A stretch of 64,000 nucleotides of DNA, from the NCBI RefSeq assembly GCF_000968685.2, contig NZ_LAKD02000072.1, positions 1 through 64,000 of the forward strand, read 5' to 3'. The translations under genes were made by a program, and so were the position numbers. The notes under the pieces were generated by a model. It was given only the letters and a program-made list of their open reading frames with translations. It made no database searches and was not told the origin of the DNA. The number at the start of each line of letters is the position of its first letter. Within the stretch, counting starts at the first letter, position 1. This document shows positions 43,288 to 51,515 of this stretch, piece after piece. The stretch comes from Streptomyces antioxidans (GTDB lineage: Bacteria > Actinomycetota > Actinomycetes > Streptomycetales > Streptomycetaceae).

Positions 43288-43959
43288 TCAGAAGAGCGGC
43301 CGCGGAAGGACGCCTTCCAGCGCCAGCAGGTGGCGCTTGGTCTCCAGCCCGCCACCGAAGCCGCCGATGCCCCCGCCGCTCTCCACCACTCGATGGCACG
43401 GCACCACGACCGGCAGTGGATTGCTCCCCATGGCCACGCCGACGGCGCGGGCCGCGCCCGGCTCGCCCACCCGGTCGGCGAGGTTCTGATACCCGACGAC
43501 CGTGCCGTAGGGCACGTGCGCGGCCAGCTCGCGCAGCACCCGGCGGTTGAAGCCGGTGATCAGGGACCAGTCCAGGGAGAGGGTGAACGCCTTGGTGCCC
43601 CCCGCGAAATAGCTCTCCAACTGCCGTATCGCCTCGGCGAGATGCCCGGCACTGCGAGGTGTGGACGGGGCGGACGGGGCGGGCGGGGCGGCCTCGGTAC
43701 CGCTGGCCCCGGGCGGCGCGGCGGTGGGCTCTGCGCCGAGGCGGCGTGTCAGCCTGGCGACGGCCTCCGCCGCCGCCTTCTCCTCCGCGTGGAAGACCAC
43801 CTGGGCCAGCCCCTCGTCGGTGGCCGCGAGCAGCAGCGGGCCGATGGGTGTGGCCAGGACCGCCCAGGTCCAGGCGCGCGCCTCCCGCCCCTCCGGGCGC
43901 TCCGGCTGTTCCGTCCGCTCCCGCGGGTCCGGCTGTGTCTGCCGCTCTGCGATCGTCAC
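43288..43959 (-). CDS. ogt: Methylated-DNA--protein-cysteine methyltransferase
   Basis: A 223-aa suicide DNA-repair protein that removes the methyl group from O6-methylguanine. The active-site region NPLPVVVPCHRVV is intact (acceptor Cys in PCHRV), preceded by the DNA-binding helix FNRRVLRELAAHVPYGTVVGY and ending with GFGGGLETKRHLLALE. The N-terminal domain has a low-complexity Ala/Pro insert (residues 78-105). The GTG start at 43959 is preceded by no Shine-Dalgarno; a damage-type promoter ends 6 nt upstream. It is convergent with the kinase-like gene. Confidence 0.95.
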   Translation of the reverse strand: MTIAERQTQPDPRERTEQPERPEGREARAWTWAVLATPIGPLLLAATDEGLAQVVFHAEEKAAAEAVARLTRRLGAEPTAAPPGASGTEAAPPAPSAPSTPRSAGHLAEAIRQLESYFAGGTKAFTLSLDWSLITGFNRRVLRELAAHVPYGTVVGYQNLADRVGEPGAARAVGVAMGSNPLPVVVPCHRVVESGGGIGGFGGGLETKRHLLALEGVLPRPLF

Positions 43960-43965
43960 GCCTTC

Positions 43966-43988
43966 AGCGTAGAACCCCCCACTGACAG
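43966..43988 (-). promoter_or_regulatory. RecA-independent DNA-damage promoter of ogt
   Basis: On the minus strand CTGTCAGTG (43988-43980), 8 nt, TACGCT (43971-43966), then 6 nt to the ogt GTG. Eight of nine bases of TTGTCRGTG match and TANNNT is perfect. Confidence 0.78.
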
Positions 43989-44030
43989 CGCCCCTCCACG
44001 GCGCCCCATACCCCCCACTGACAGCGCCCC
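43975..44030. repeat. 36-bp period duplication carrying the damage-promoter box
   Basis: CCCCCCACTGACAGCGCCCC occurs at 43975-43994 and 44011-44030. Each copy includes the CTGTCAGTG box on the minus strand, but only the ogt-proximal copy has TANNNT 8 nt further on; the distal copy has GGGGCG there. Confidence 0.85.
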
Positions 44031-44072
44031 GCCGGTCGGCCGACGGGGCGCCCGGTCAGGGGCGGCCGTGGA

Positions 44073-44966
44073 TCACGAGGCGTCGTCGAGGGCGTCCCGG
44101 ACCACATCGGGCTTGTTGGTGATGATGCCGTCCACGCCCATGCCCGCGACCGAGACCGCCGTCGGGCCGTCGTTGACGGTCCAGGTGTAGACCTCCAGCG
44201 GCTTGCCGTGCGCCCCGTCCACCGACCGCACCGCGGCCACATAGCTGGCGTCGATGGTCGGGTAGCTGGGGTTGATCTGGTCGGAGAACTCGGCGTACTC
44301 CGGCAGGTCGGCGACGGCCGGGGTGCCCAGGAAACCCGTCTTGACGTCCGGCCGCAGCCGGTGGACCGTCCGTACGGATTCGGCGTTGAAGCTCTGGACG
44401 ATCAGCCGCCGCTTGTGCCGGTGGTCAAGCCAGCCCTCTCTGCGCAGCTCCCGCAGTGTCTGGCGTTCGATCCCCGGATAGAGCTCGGGAGCCTTGAGCT
44501 CCAGCAGGAGCTTTTGGTGGTTGTCCGAAACCCGGTCCATGTACTCCTCCAGGGTGGGCACCGTCTCGCCCTGGAAGTCGGGGCCGAACCAGCTTCCGGC
44601 GTCCAGCTTCTCGATCTCGTCGAGGGTGAAGTCGGAGATCTTCCAGGGCGCGCGGTCCGGGAAGACCTGCTCCACATCGGTGGTCCGGTTCAGCGTGGTG
44701 TCGTGCATGACGATCAGCTCGCCGTCCCTGGTGCGCTGGATGTCGTTCTCCACCCAGTCGATGCCCAGGTCGTCGGCGGCGTCGACGGCGGCCAGGGTGT
44801 TCTCGGGGGCGTACCCGGAGGCGCCGCGATGGGCCACGGTGACCGGGTGGTGGTGGTGGTGGTGGTGCGTCGTCCGGCCGGTGGCCTGGGCCGTGGCCGT
44901 GGGGAGGAAGAGCGCGGACATCCCGATGAGCGCGCCGGTTAACGCGGCGGCCGGGCGGATCTGCAT
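44073..44966 (-). CDS. Secreted glycerophosphodiester phosphodiesterase
   Basis: A 297-aa exported enzyme that hydrolyses glycerophosphodiesters to glycerol 3-phosphate and an alcohol. A Sec signal (PAAALTGALIGMSALFLPTATAQA) is followed directly by a natural run of seven histidines, then the GDPD barrel: VTVAHRGASGYAPENTLAAV (catalytic HRG and E), WVENDIQRTRDGELIVMHD, LLLELKAPE and VYTWTVNDG near the end. ATG 44966 has GAGGAG 5-6 nt upstream. Divergent from uvrB across a dyad-containing gap. Confidence 0.93.
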   Translation of the reverse strand: MQIRPAAALTGALIGMSALFLPTATAQATGRTTHHHHHHHPVTVAHRGASGYAPENTLAAVDAADDLGIDWVENDIQRTRDGELIVMHDTTLNRTTDVEQVFPDRAPWKISDFTLDEIEKLDAGSWFGPDFQGETVPTLEEYMDRVSDNHQKLLLELKAPELYPGIERQTLRELRREGWLDHRHKRRLIVQSFNAESVRTVHRLRPDVKTGFLGTPAVADLPEYAEFSDQINPSYPTIDASYVAAVRSVDGAHGKPLEVYTWTVNDGPTAVSVAGMGVDGIITNKPDVVRDALDDAS

Positions 44967-45073
44967 ACGGACTCCTCGCGTCGTCTGGTTCTCGTCCGAC
45001 TCATGGACGGGCAGAGGGTCCCAGATGCGCGGCAGTGGAGGATAGATACCGGATGGGCTGAAAATTCGTGCCA

Positions 45074-45101
45074 CGGGCGACATCATGCGCATGATCGCCC
45101 G
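45074..45101. promoter_or_regulatory. Large dyad between the GDPD gene and uvrB
   Basis: A perfect 14-bp palindrome ATCATGCGCATGAT (45082-45095) is flanked by CGGGCGA and TCGCCCG, giving a 28-nt near-perfect dyad with a small bulge. It is about 108 bp from the GDPD start and 80 bp from uvrB, so it may be an operator for the GDPD gene. Confidence 0.5.
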
Positions 45102-45151
45102 AATCCGTCCGGAAGGCCGGGGCCGGGGTGGCGCGGACGAGCGCTCCGCCG

Positions 45152-45174
45152 TTGTCAGTGGCGAGTCGTACCGT
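45152..45174 (+). promoter_or_regulatory. Perfect RecA-independent DNA-damage promoter of uvrB
   Basis: TTGTCAGTG (45152-45160), 8 nt, TACCGT (45169-45174), then 7 nt to ATG 45182. Every defined base of TTGTCRGTG-N8-TANNNT matches. Confidence 0.85.
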
Positions 45175-45181
45175 TGGTCTC

Positions 45182-47326
45182 ATGCGGCCCGTAACTCAGC
45201 TCGAACGCAAGGTGGCGCCCTTCGAGGTCGTCAGCCCCTATCAGCCCAGCGGTGACCAGCCCACCGCCATCGCCGACCTCGACCGGCGCGTCCGCGCGGG
45301 GGAGAGGGATGTCGTCCTGCTCGGTGCGACCGGCACCGGCAAGTCCGCGACCACCGCATGGATGATCGAGAAACTGCAGCGGCCCACGCTGGTCATGGCT
45401 CCGAACAAGACGCTGGCGGCCCAGCTGGCCAACGAGTTCCGCGAGCTGCTGCCGAACAACGCGGTCGAGTACTTCGTCTCGTACTACGACTACTACCAGC
45501 CGGAGGCGTACGTCCCGCAGTCGGACACCTACATCGAGAAGGACTCCTCGATCAACGAGGAGGTGGAGCGGCTGCGCCACTCGGCGACGAACTCGCTGCT
45601 CACCCGGCGTGACGTGGTCGTGGTGGCCTCCGTCTCCTGCATCTACGGCCTCGGTACGCCGCAGGAGTACGTGGACCGTATGGTGCAGCTCAAGGTCGGC
45701 GACGAGATCGACCGCGATCAGCTGCTGCGTCGCTTTGTCGATATCCAGTACAGCCGCAATGACATGGCGTTCACCCGGGGCACCTTCCGGGTCCGCGGCG
45801 ACACCATCGAGATCTTCCCGGTCTACGAGGAGCTCGCGGTCCGCATCGAGATGTTCGGCGACGAGATCGAGGCGCTCTCCACGCTCCATCCGCTCACCGG
45901 CGAAGTGATCAGTGACGACCAGGAGCTGTATGTGTTCCCGGCCACCCACTATGTGGCCGGGCCCGAGCGCATGGAGAAGGCCATCGCCGGGATCGAGGCC
46001 GAGCTGGAGCAGACCCTGGCCCGGATGGAGAAGCAGGGCAAGCTGCTGGAGGCCCAGCGGCTGCGGATGCGCACCACCTACGACATCGAGATGATGCGGC
46101 AGATCGGCACCTGCTCCGGCATCGAGAACTACTCGCTGCACATCGACGGCCGTGAGACCGGCTCCCCGCCGCACACCCTGCTGGACTACTTCCCGGAGGA
46201 CTTCCTCCTGGTCATCGACGAGTCGCATGTCACGGTGCCGCAGATCGGCGCGATGTACGAGGGCGACGCCTCCCGGAAGCGGACCCTGATCGAGCACGGC
46301 TTCCGGCTGCCCTCCGCGCTGGACAACCGCCCGCTGAAGTGGGAGGAGTTCCTGGAGCGCGTCGGCCAGACGGTCTATCTCTCCGCCACCCCGGGGACCT
46401 ACGAGATGTCCCGCGGTGACGGCTTCGTGGAGCAGATCATCCGCCCCACCGGGCTGGTCGACCCGGAGGTCGTCGTCAAGCCGACCGAGGGCCAGATCGA
46501 CGATCTCATCCATGAGATCCGCACCCGCACCGAGAAGGACGAGCGGGTCCTGGTCACCACCCTCACCAAGAAGATGGCCGAAGACCTCACCGACTACATG
46601 CTCGAGCTGGGCATCCAGGTGCGCTATCTGCACAGCGACGTGGACACCCTGCGCCGGGTCGAGCTGCTGCGCGAGCTGCGCGCCGGTGAGTTCGATGTGC
46701 TGGTGGGCATCAACCTGCTGCGGGAGGGCCTTGACCTTCCCGAGGTCTCGCTGGTCGCCATCCTGGACGCCGACAAGGAGGGCTTCCTGCGCTCGGGCAC
46801 CTCGCTGATCCAGACCATCGGCCGTGCCGCCCGTAACGTCTCGGGCCAGGTGCATATGTACGCCGACAAGGTCACCCCGGCGATGGCGAAGGCCATCGAC
46901 GAGACCAACCGCCGCCGCGAGAAGCAGATCGCGTTCAACACGGCCAACAAGATCGATCCGCAGCCGCTGCGCAAGAAGATCAACGACATCGTGGCCCAGA
47001 TCGCCCGCGAGGACGTGGACACGGAGGAGCTGCTGGGCACCGGCTACCGCAAGGGCAAGGAGGGCCGGGGCGGGAAGGCGGCCGAGCCGGCGGCCGGCGG
47101 CAAGGCGGCCAAGGGCGGCAAGGCCAAGGCGGCCAAGGGCAAGGCCAAGGAGGCGGTGCTGACCGACCGGCCCGCGGCCGAGCTCGCCGAGCAGATCGAG
47201 GAGCTGACCGACCGCATGCGGGCCGCCGCGGCGGAGCTTCAGTTCGAGGTGGCGGCTCGACTGCGCGACGAGGTATCGGAGTTGAAGAGGGAGCTGCGGC
47301 AGATGAGGGAGGCCGGAGTCTCCTGA
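45182..47326 (+). CDS. uvrB: Excinuclease ABC subunit B
   Basis: A 714-aa DNA-damage recognition helicase of nucleotide excision repair. Walker A is LLGATGTGKSATTAWM near residue 43, followed by MAPNKTLAAQLANEF, the beta-hairpin region YYDYYQPEAYVPQSDTYIEK, the DEAD-type box VIDESHVTVPQIG, and helicase motifs VGINLLREGLDLPEV and QTIGRAARN. A Lys/Ala/Gly-rich linker of about 40 residues (nt 47050-47155) separates the helicase from the C-terminal UVR motif that binds UvrA or UvrC. ATG 45182 lacks a Shine-Dalgarno and follows a damage-type promoter by 7 nt. Confidence 0.97.
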   Translation: MRPVTQLERKVAPFEVVSPYQPSGDQPTAIADLDRRVRAGERDVVLLGATGTGKSATTAWMIEKLQRPTLVMAPNKTLAAQLANEFRELLPNNAVEYFVSYYDYYQPEAYVPQSDTYIEKDSSINEEVERLRHSATNSLLTRRDVVVVASVSCIYGLGTPQEYVDRMVQLKVGDEIDRDQLLRRFVDIQYSRNDMAFTRGTFRVRGDTIEIFPVYEELAVRIEMFGDEIEALSTLHPLTGEVISDDQELYVFPATHYVAGPERMEKAIAGIEAELEQTLARMEKQGKLLEAQRLRMRTTYDIEMMRQIGTCSGIENYSLHIDGRETGSPPHTLLDYFPEDFLLVIDESHVTVPQIGAMYEGDASRKRTLIEHGFRLPSALDNRPLKWEEFLERVGQTVYLSATPGTYEMSRGDGFVEQIIRPTGLVDPEVVVKPTEGQIDDLIHEIRTRTEKDERVLVTTLTKKMAEDLTDYMLELGIQVRYLHSDVDTLRRVELLRELRAGEFDVLVGINLLREGLDLPEVSLVAILDADKEGFLRSGTSLIQTIGRAARNVSGQVHMYADKVTPAMAKAIDETNRRREKQIAFNTANKIDPQPLRKKINDIVAQIAREDVDTEELLGTGYRKGKEGRGGKAAEPAAGGKAAKGGKAKAAKGKAKEAVLTDRPAAELAEQIEELTDRMRAAAAELQFEVAARLRDEVSELKRELRQMREAGVS

Positions 47327-47330
47327 TCAC

Positions 47331-47361
47331 CGGGCGCCCCGGGTTCCCACCGGGGCGCCCG
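47331..47361 (+). terminator. uvrB terminator hairpin
   Basis: CGGGCGCCCCGG and CCGGGGCGCCCG form a perfect 12-bp stem with a 7-nt loop, beginning 4 bp after the uvrB stop. Confidence 0.85.
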
Positions 47362-47523
47362 TTGGGTTCCCTGTGTTGCAAGACCGACACAAAAGTCCGC
47401 TCGTCCGGCCGGAGCCCCGGCGGTAGTGCATAGGGTTTTCGGAAGGGCCGTGCGTACGGCGCGGTCATGGCCGCACACCCGCGGCGGCCACGGGGAATCG
47501 AGAGATGAGAGTAGGGACAGCGC

Positions 47524-48102
47524 GTGACGGTCAACATGTCCAAGGGACAGGCCATCAGCCTGCAGAAGGCTGACGGGGGCACTCTGACCGCGGTGCGGAT
47601 GGGGCTGGGCTGGCAGGCGGCGCCCCGCCGCGGGCTGTTCGGCTCCCGTACGCGGGAGATCGACCTCGACGCGTCGGCCGTCCTCTTCGCGGACAAGCAG
47701 CCGACCGACGTCGTCTTCTTCCGCCACCTGGTCAGCGACGACGGCTCGGTCCGCCACACCGGTGACAACCTCGTGGGCGGCGCCGGACAGGGCGGCGACG
47801 ACGAGTCCATCCTGGTCGACCTCCAGCGGGTGCCCGTTCACATCGACCAGATCGTCTTCACGGTGAACTCCTTCACCGGCCAGACCTTCGCCGAGGTGCA
47901 GAACGCGTTCTGCCGGCTGGTGGACGAGACCAACGGCCAGGAGCTCGCCCGCTACACCCTCACCGGCGGCGGGCAGTACACCGCCCAGATCATGGCCACG
48001 GTGCAGCGCGCGGGCGGCGCCTGGCAGATGAAGGCGGTCGGCGAGCCGGCCAACGGCCGCACCTTCCAGGACCTGATGCCGCACATCCTGCCGCATCTGT
48101 AA
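47524..48102 (+). CDS. terD: TerD family stress/tellurium resistance protein
   Basis: A 192-aa calcium-binding TerD-type protein. The family pattern is clear: VNMSKGQAISLQK at the N-terminus, VRMGLGWQ, EIDLDASAVLFAD, FFRHLVSDDGSVRHTGDN, GDDESILVDLQRVP (the Asp-rich calcium loop) and FAEVQNAFCRLVDETNGQELARYTL. TerD proteins act at the inner membrane surface in metal and envelope stress. The GTG start at 47524 has AGGGACA upstream; TAGGGT at 47431-47436 may be the -10 box. It opens a Ter module with the next two genes. Confidence 0.92.
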   Translation: MTVNMSKGQAISLQKADGGTLTAVRMGLGWQAAPRRGLFGSRTREIDLDASAVLFADKQPTDVVFFRHLVSDDGSVRHTGDNLVGGAGQGGDDESILVDLQRVPVHIDQIVFTVNSFTGQTFAEVQNAFCRLVDETNGQELARYTLTGGGQYTAQIMATVQRAGGAWQMKAVGEPANGRTFQDLMPHILPHL

Positions 48103-48152
48103 AGCCGCATCCGTAAGGGCGTACCGCCGGGATCACGGCGCACCGCCCAGAT

Positions 48153-48198
48153 GAGCGCGTCGGCCCGGTTGAGCAGAGCTCGCCGGGCCGACGCGCTC
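48153..48198 (+). terminator. Hairpin between the two TerD-type genes
   Basis: GAGCGCGTCGGCCCGG and CCGGGCCGACGCGCTC form a perfect 16-bp stem with a 14-nt loop, 50 bp after terD. It probably ends the terD transcript, so the downstream fusion gene has its own promoter. Confidence 0.82.
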
Positions 48199-48263
48199 AC
48201 CGCACCACCGCACCACCACCCATATGTACGGCACACAGCGGAATACAACGAGGGGACGCAGCC

Positions 48264-50204
48264 ATGACGGCCGAGCTGGTCCGAGGGCAGAACCACCCGC
48301 TGCCCCAGACCCGTTTGGAGATCCGGATCTCTGCGGGCAATCCGATCGTGTCCGGGGCGACACTCGGCGATGAGCGGGGCACGGTGCACGGCGACGAATG
48401 GGTCGCGCATCCAGCCTCGCCCCAACTGGCCGGGCTGGAAGTGCCCAAACAGGCGGCGGCCGCCCACCGGCTCGCCGTGGACCTCGACGCGGTGCCCGAG
48501 CACATCCACCGGGTCACCGTGCTGCTCGCACTGCCGACCGGCGTCGGTGGCCCGGCCCGGTTCGGCGCCATGGCCGCGCCGTTCATCGCCGTCACCGGCC
48601 TCGACGGCACCGAGATCGCCAGCTACACCATCACCGACCTGGACTCGGAGTCCGCGGTGGCGGCCCTGGAGCTCTACCGCAGGCAGGGCGCCTGGAAGGT
48701 GCGCGCCATCGGCCAGGGGTACGCGGGCGGGCTGGCCGCCATGCTGCAGGACCAGGGGCTGGAGCAGGGCGCCGGCCTCGCGGCGCGGATCAACGAGGCG
48801 GTGGCCCGCGGCATGGCCCGCTCGGTCGCCCAGCCCCCGCCCCGCCAGGAGGGCGACGGCCGGGTGCGTACGGCCGCCCCGGACGGCGGCACCGACCTGG
48901 CCCCCACGCAGCCGCAGAACCCGTCGCAGCAGCCATCGGGCACGCCCGCCGCCGGAGGGTCCATCGACTACCAGCACCCGGGCCGCCGTACGGCAGCGCC
49001 GCCCACGCCCCCGCCCGCGGCGCCGCCCGCCGCGCCCGGAGAGCCCGCCCGGCCGGTCGCGGGCGACGCCTCCGGCTGGTCCATGGACGAGCGGCTCTAC
49101 AACCAGGTCTGGGGGATGTTCGAGGACCTGGCCCGGACGGCCGCGGCCTATCGCAGCGCCGTGGACTTCGCCGAGTCCCGTATGGAGCAGGAGCTGGACC
49201 GGGTGCTCTCCGACCCGCGCACCCGGGTGGGCCCGGCCGCCGACTCCGCCCGGGCCGAGGCGCGGGCCAAGCACACCGACCTGGTCGAGCAGGCCCGGAC
49301 CGCCCTCGACCGCGATCTGGAGCAGCTCATCGCCGAGGCCGAGGTGGTGGAGCCCGCGCTGCCGTACGCCTTCGCCCGCTGGGACAGCCCGGTGTGGCAG
49401 GCGTACCAGGTGCCGATGGAGGTTCCGATGGCCCTGCGCCTGGGCGATCTCCACCTTCCGGAGCGCGCCGATCTGCACATCCCCATGCTGGTGCGGCTGC
49501 CGCTGGAGCGGGGGCTGTGGATCGACGCCGGCCGCTCGGGCTCGTTCGACGAACCGGCCGACTCCGGTGAGCTGCGCAGGCTGGCGGCGGACACGGCGGT
49601 GGCGATCGCGGCGCGGATGCTGGCCGTCTATCCGGCGGGGGAGTTCGCGGTGCGGGTGATCGACCCGGCGGGTTCGGCCGCGGGCTCGCTGGCGCCGCTG
49701 GTGGGGGCCGGGGTGCTGGCCGAGCCGCCGGCGGCCGGGGCCCAGGGGGTCTCGGCGGTGCTCGCCGCGCTGACCCAGCGTGTCGACCTGGTGCAGATGG
49801 CGATCCGCAGCGGGGCCACGGACGCGCTGCCGCCGGACCTGGACACCGCCGAGCAGCTGCTGATCGTCCATGACTTCCCGCACGGCTTCGACGACCGGGC
49901 CGTCACCCAGCTGCGCTATCTGGCGGACGAGGGGCCCTCGGTGGGCGTGCATCTGATGATGGTCGCCGACCGTGAGGACGCGCGGGCCTACGGTCCGGTG
50001 CTGGACCCGCTGTGGCGGTCGCTGCTGCGGCTCACCCCGGTGGCCGACGACCACCTCGCCGACCCCTGGGTGGGCCATGCGTGGACGTACGAGCCGCCGA
50101 CGGTGCCGACGGGCAGCGGGGTGCTGGGCCAGGTGCTGGGGGAGGCGGGGAGGGCCGCCCAGGCCCTGAAGGCCGCACGGGCGCGCGAGTCCTATGGCAG
50201 CTGA
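48264..50204 (+). CDS. TerD-domain protein fused to a degenerate FtsK-like ATPase region
   Basis: A 646-aa protein. Residues about 5-180 are TerD-like (KGQN is replaced by RGQNHPLPQTRLEI; then ASYTITDLDSESAVAALELYRRQGAWKVRAIGQGYAGGL). A Pro/Gln/Gly-rich linker of about 85 residues follows, then a coiled helical region (residues 275-350) and a C-terminal domain resembling the HerA/FtsK ATPases: LLIVHDFPHGFD is a Walker B-like strand and LRYLADEGPSVGVHLMMVADRED resembles the sensor strand. Where Walker A should be there is LWIDAGRSGSFDE, without the GK(S/T) lysine, so ATP hydrolysis is doubtful. ATG 48264 has GAGGGGA upstream. It lies between terD and terC. Confidence 0.78.
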   Translation: MTAELVRGQNHPLPQTRLEIRISAGNPIVSGATLGDERGTVHGDEWVAHPASPQLAGLEVPKQAAAAHRLAVDLDAVPEHIHRVTVLLALPTGVGGPARFGAMAAPFIAVTGLDGTEIASYTITDLDSESAVAALELYRRQGAWKVRAIGQGYAGGLAAMLQDQGLEQGAGLAARINEAVARGMARSVAQPPPRQEGDGRVRTAAPDGGTDLAPTQPQNPSQQPSGTPAAGGSIDYQHPGRRTAAPPTPPPAAPPAAPGEPARPVAGDASGWSMDERLYNQVWGMFEDLARTAAAYRSAVDFAESRMEQELDRVLSDPRTRVGPAADSARAEARAKHTDLVEQARTALDRDLEQLIAEAEVVEPALPYAFARWDSPVWQAYQVPMEVPMALRLGDLHLPERADLHIPMLVRLPLERGLWIDAGRSGSFDEPADSGELRRLAADTAVAIAARMLAVYPAGEFAVRVIDPAGSAAGSLAPLVGAGVLAEPPAAGAQGVSAVLAALTQRVDLVQMAIRSGATDALPPDLDTAEQLLIVHDFPHGFDDRAVTQLRYLADEGPSVGVHLMMVADREDARAYGPVLDPLWRSLLRLTPVADDHLADPWVGHAWTYEPPTVPTGSGVLGQVLGEAGRAAQALKAARARESYGS

Positions 50205-50299
50205 CCGGCCCCATGGCGGCTGACCAGGTCTGATCGCTCTGACCAGGTCTTTTGTCTTTCTCTTTACTCTCTCATGGGGATTCCTGTACTCTCTTTACG

Positions 50300-50458
50300 C
50301 GGAGGGGAGTACTCCCTAGCGGTGTTCCCGCCACCACGGATTCCGTCCGGTACCAGGAGGCCGGATGGAATCCCGGGACACCGGTCCACGGCGCGGTCCA
50401 TGGGCGGAAGAGACCTCCGGCAGCGACGACGCTGAGACTGCCGTACGGATGCCGGAGG
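50300..50458 (+). promoter_or_regulatory. yybP-ykoY manganese riboswitch controlling terC
   Basis: The leader of terC has the conserved yybP-ykoY features: P1 strand CGGAGG (50300-50305) leading into GGGGAGTA, the second loop CGCCACCACGGA, and GAGACCT running into the closing P1 strand CCTCCG (50414-50419). The same 3' strand, extended as CCTCCGGC (50414-50421), is the exact complement of GCCGGAGG (50451-50458), which contains the terC Shine-Dalgarno. This suggests a translational on-switch: without Mn2+ the strand hides the ribosome-binding site; with Mn2+ P1 forms and frees it. The aptamer assignment is by pattern; the switching model is inference. Confidence 0.85.
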
Positions 50459-50462
50459 ACCC

Positions 50463-51467
50463 GTGGACGTTTCCGTGACCATGTGGGGGCTGACGATCAT
50501 CGGCCTCTGCGCCCTGATCGCCGTCGACTTCTTCATCGGCGGCCGCAAGCCGCATGAGGTCTCCATCAAGGAGGCCGGGATCTGGACCGGCGTCTGGGTC
50601 GCCCTCGCCGGGCTCTTCGGGCTCGGGCTGCTGTTCTTCGCGGGCGGCCAGCCCTCCGGCGAGTTCTTCGCGGGCTTCATCACCGAGAAGTCGCTGAGCG
50701 TCGACAACCTCTTCGTCTTCGTCCTGATCATGGCGAAGTTCGCCGTGCCGACGATCTACCAGCAGCGCGTGCTGATGGTGGGCGTGCTCATCGCCCTGGT
50801 GCTGCGCGCGGTCTTCATCGCCGCCGGCGCCGCGATGGTCTCGACCTTCGCCTGGGTCTTCTACATCTTCGGCGCCTTCCTCATCTGGACGGCCTGGAAG
50901 CTCATCCAGGAGGCGCGGGCCGATGAGGAGGAAGCGGAGTTCGAGGAGAACCGGCTGCTCAAGGCGGTCGAGAAGCGGTTCCCTTCCACCGACCAGTACC
51001 ACGGCACCAAGCTGTTCATCGTGGAGAACGGCAAGCGGCTGATGACCCCGATGCTGATCGTCATGCTGGCGATCGGCACCACCGACATCCTCTTCGCGCT
51101 GGACTCGATTCCCGCGATCTTCGGCCTCACCCAGGATCCGTACATCGTCTTCACTGCCAACGCCTTCGCGCTGATGGGCCTGCGCCAGCTGTACTTCCTG
51201 ATCGGCGGCCTCCTCAAGAGGCTGGTCCACCTCTCGTACGGGCTGTCGATCATCCTCGGCTTCATCGGCGTCAAGCTGGTGCTGCACGCGCTGCACGAGT
51301 CCGGGGTGGATGTCCCGGAGATCAGCATCCCGGTCTCGCTCGGCGTCATCTGCGCGGTGCTCGCCGTCACCACGGCCACCAGTCTGTACGCCTCGAAGAA
51401 GCAGGCCCTGGCGGAGGCGGGAAGCGGGGAGGACCGGGCCCGGGACAAGGGCGGCGTCGACATCTGA
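50463..51467 (+). CDS. terC: TerC/Alx family membrane protein
   Basis: A 334-aa integral membrane protein with about nine helices. Family signatures are FIGGRKPHEVSIKEA, the conserved acidic SLSVDNLFVFVLIMAKF, ADEEEAEFEENRLL in a cytosolic loop, and the second acidic motif GTTDILFALDSIPAIFGLT. TerC/Alx proteins are linked to Mn2+ export and metalation of secreted enzymes, and the riboswitch upstream fits that. The GTG start at 50463 lies 4 nt after GGAGG. Confidence 0.94.
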   Translation: MDVSVTMWGLTIIGLCALIAVDFFIGGRKPHEVSIKEAGIWTGVWVALAGLFGLGLLFFAGGQPSGEFFAGFITEKSLSVDNLFVFVLIMAKFAVPTIYQQRVLMVGVLIALVLRAVFIAAGAAMVSTFAWVFYIFGAFLIWTAWKLIQEARADEEEAEFEENRLLKAVEKRFPSTDQYHGTKLFIVENGKRLMTPMLIVMLAIGTTDILFALDSIPAIFGLTQDPYIVFTANAFALMGLRQLYFLIGGLLKRLVHLSYGLSIILGFIGVKLVLHALHESGVDVPEISIPVSLGVICAVLAVTTATSLYASKKQALAEAGSGEDRARDKGGVDI

Positions 51468-51478
51468 CGGCGCCCGAG

Positions 51479-51509
51479 AGCGCCCGGCGGCCGTACGGCG
51501 CCGGGCGCT
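51479..51509. terminator. Bidirectional terminator between terC and the MBL gene
   Basis: AGCGCCCGGCG and CGCCGGGCGCT make a perfect 11-bp stem with a 9-nt loop between two convergent genes. Confidence 0.82.
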
Positions 51510-51515
51510 GGACAG

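Noticed and set aside
43975..44030. CRISPR-like repeat
   Set aside because: Two 20-bp copies with a 36-bp period, no further units, and the repeat is explained by duplication of the ogt promoter box. No CRISPR array or cas gene occurs in the window.
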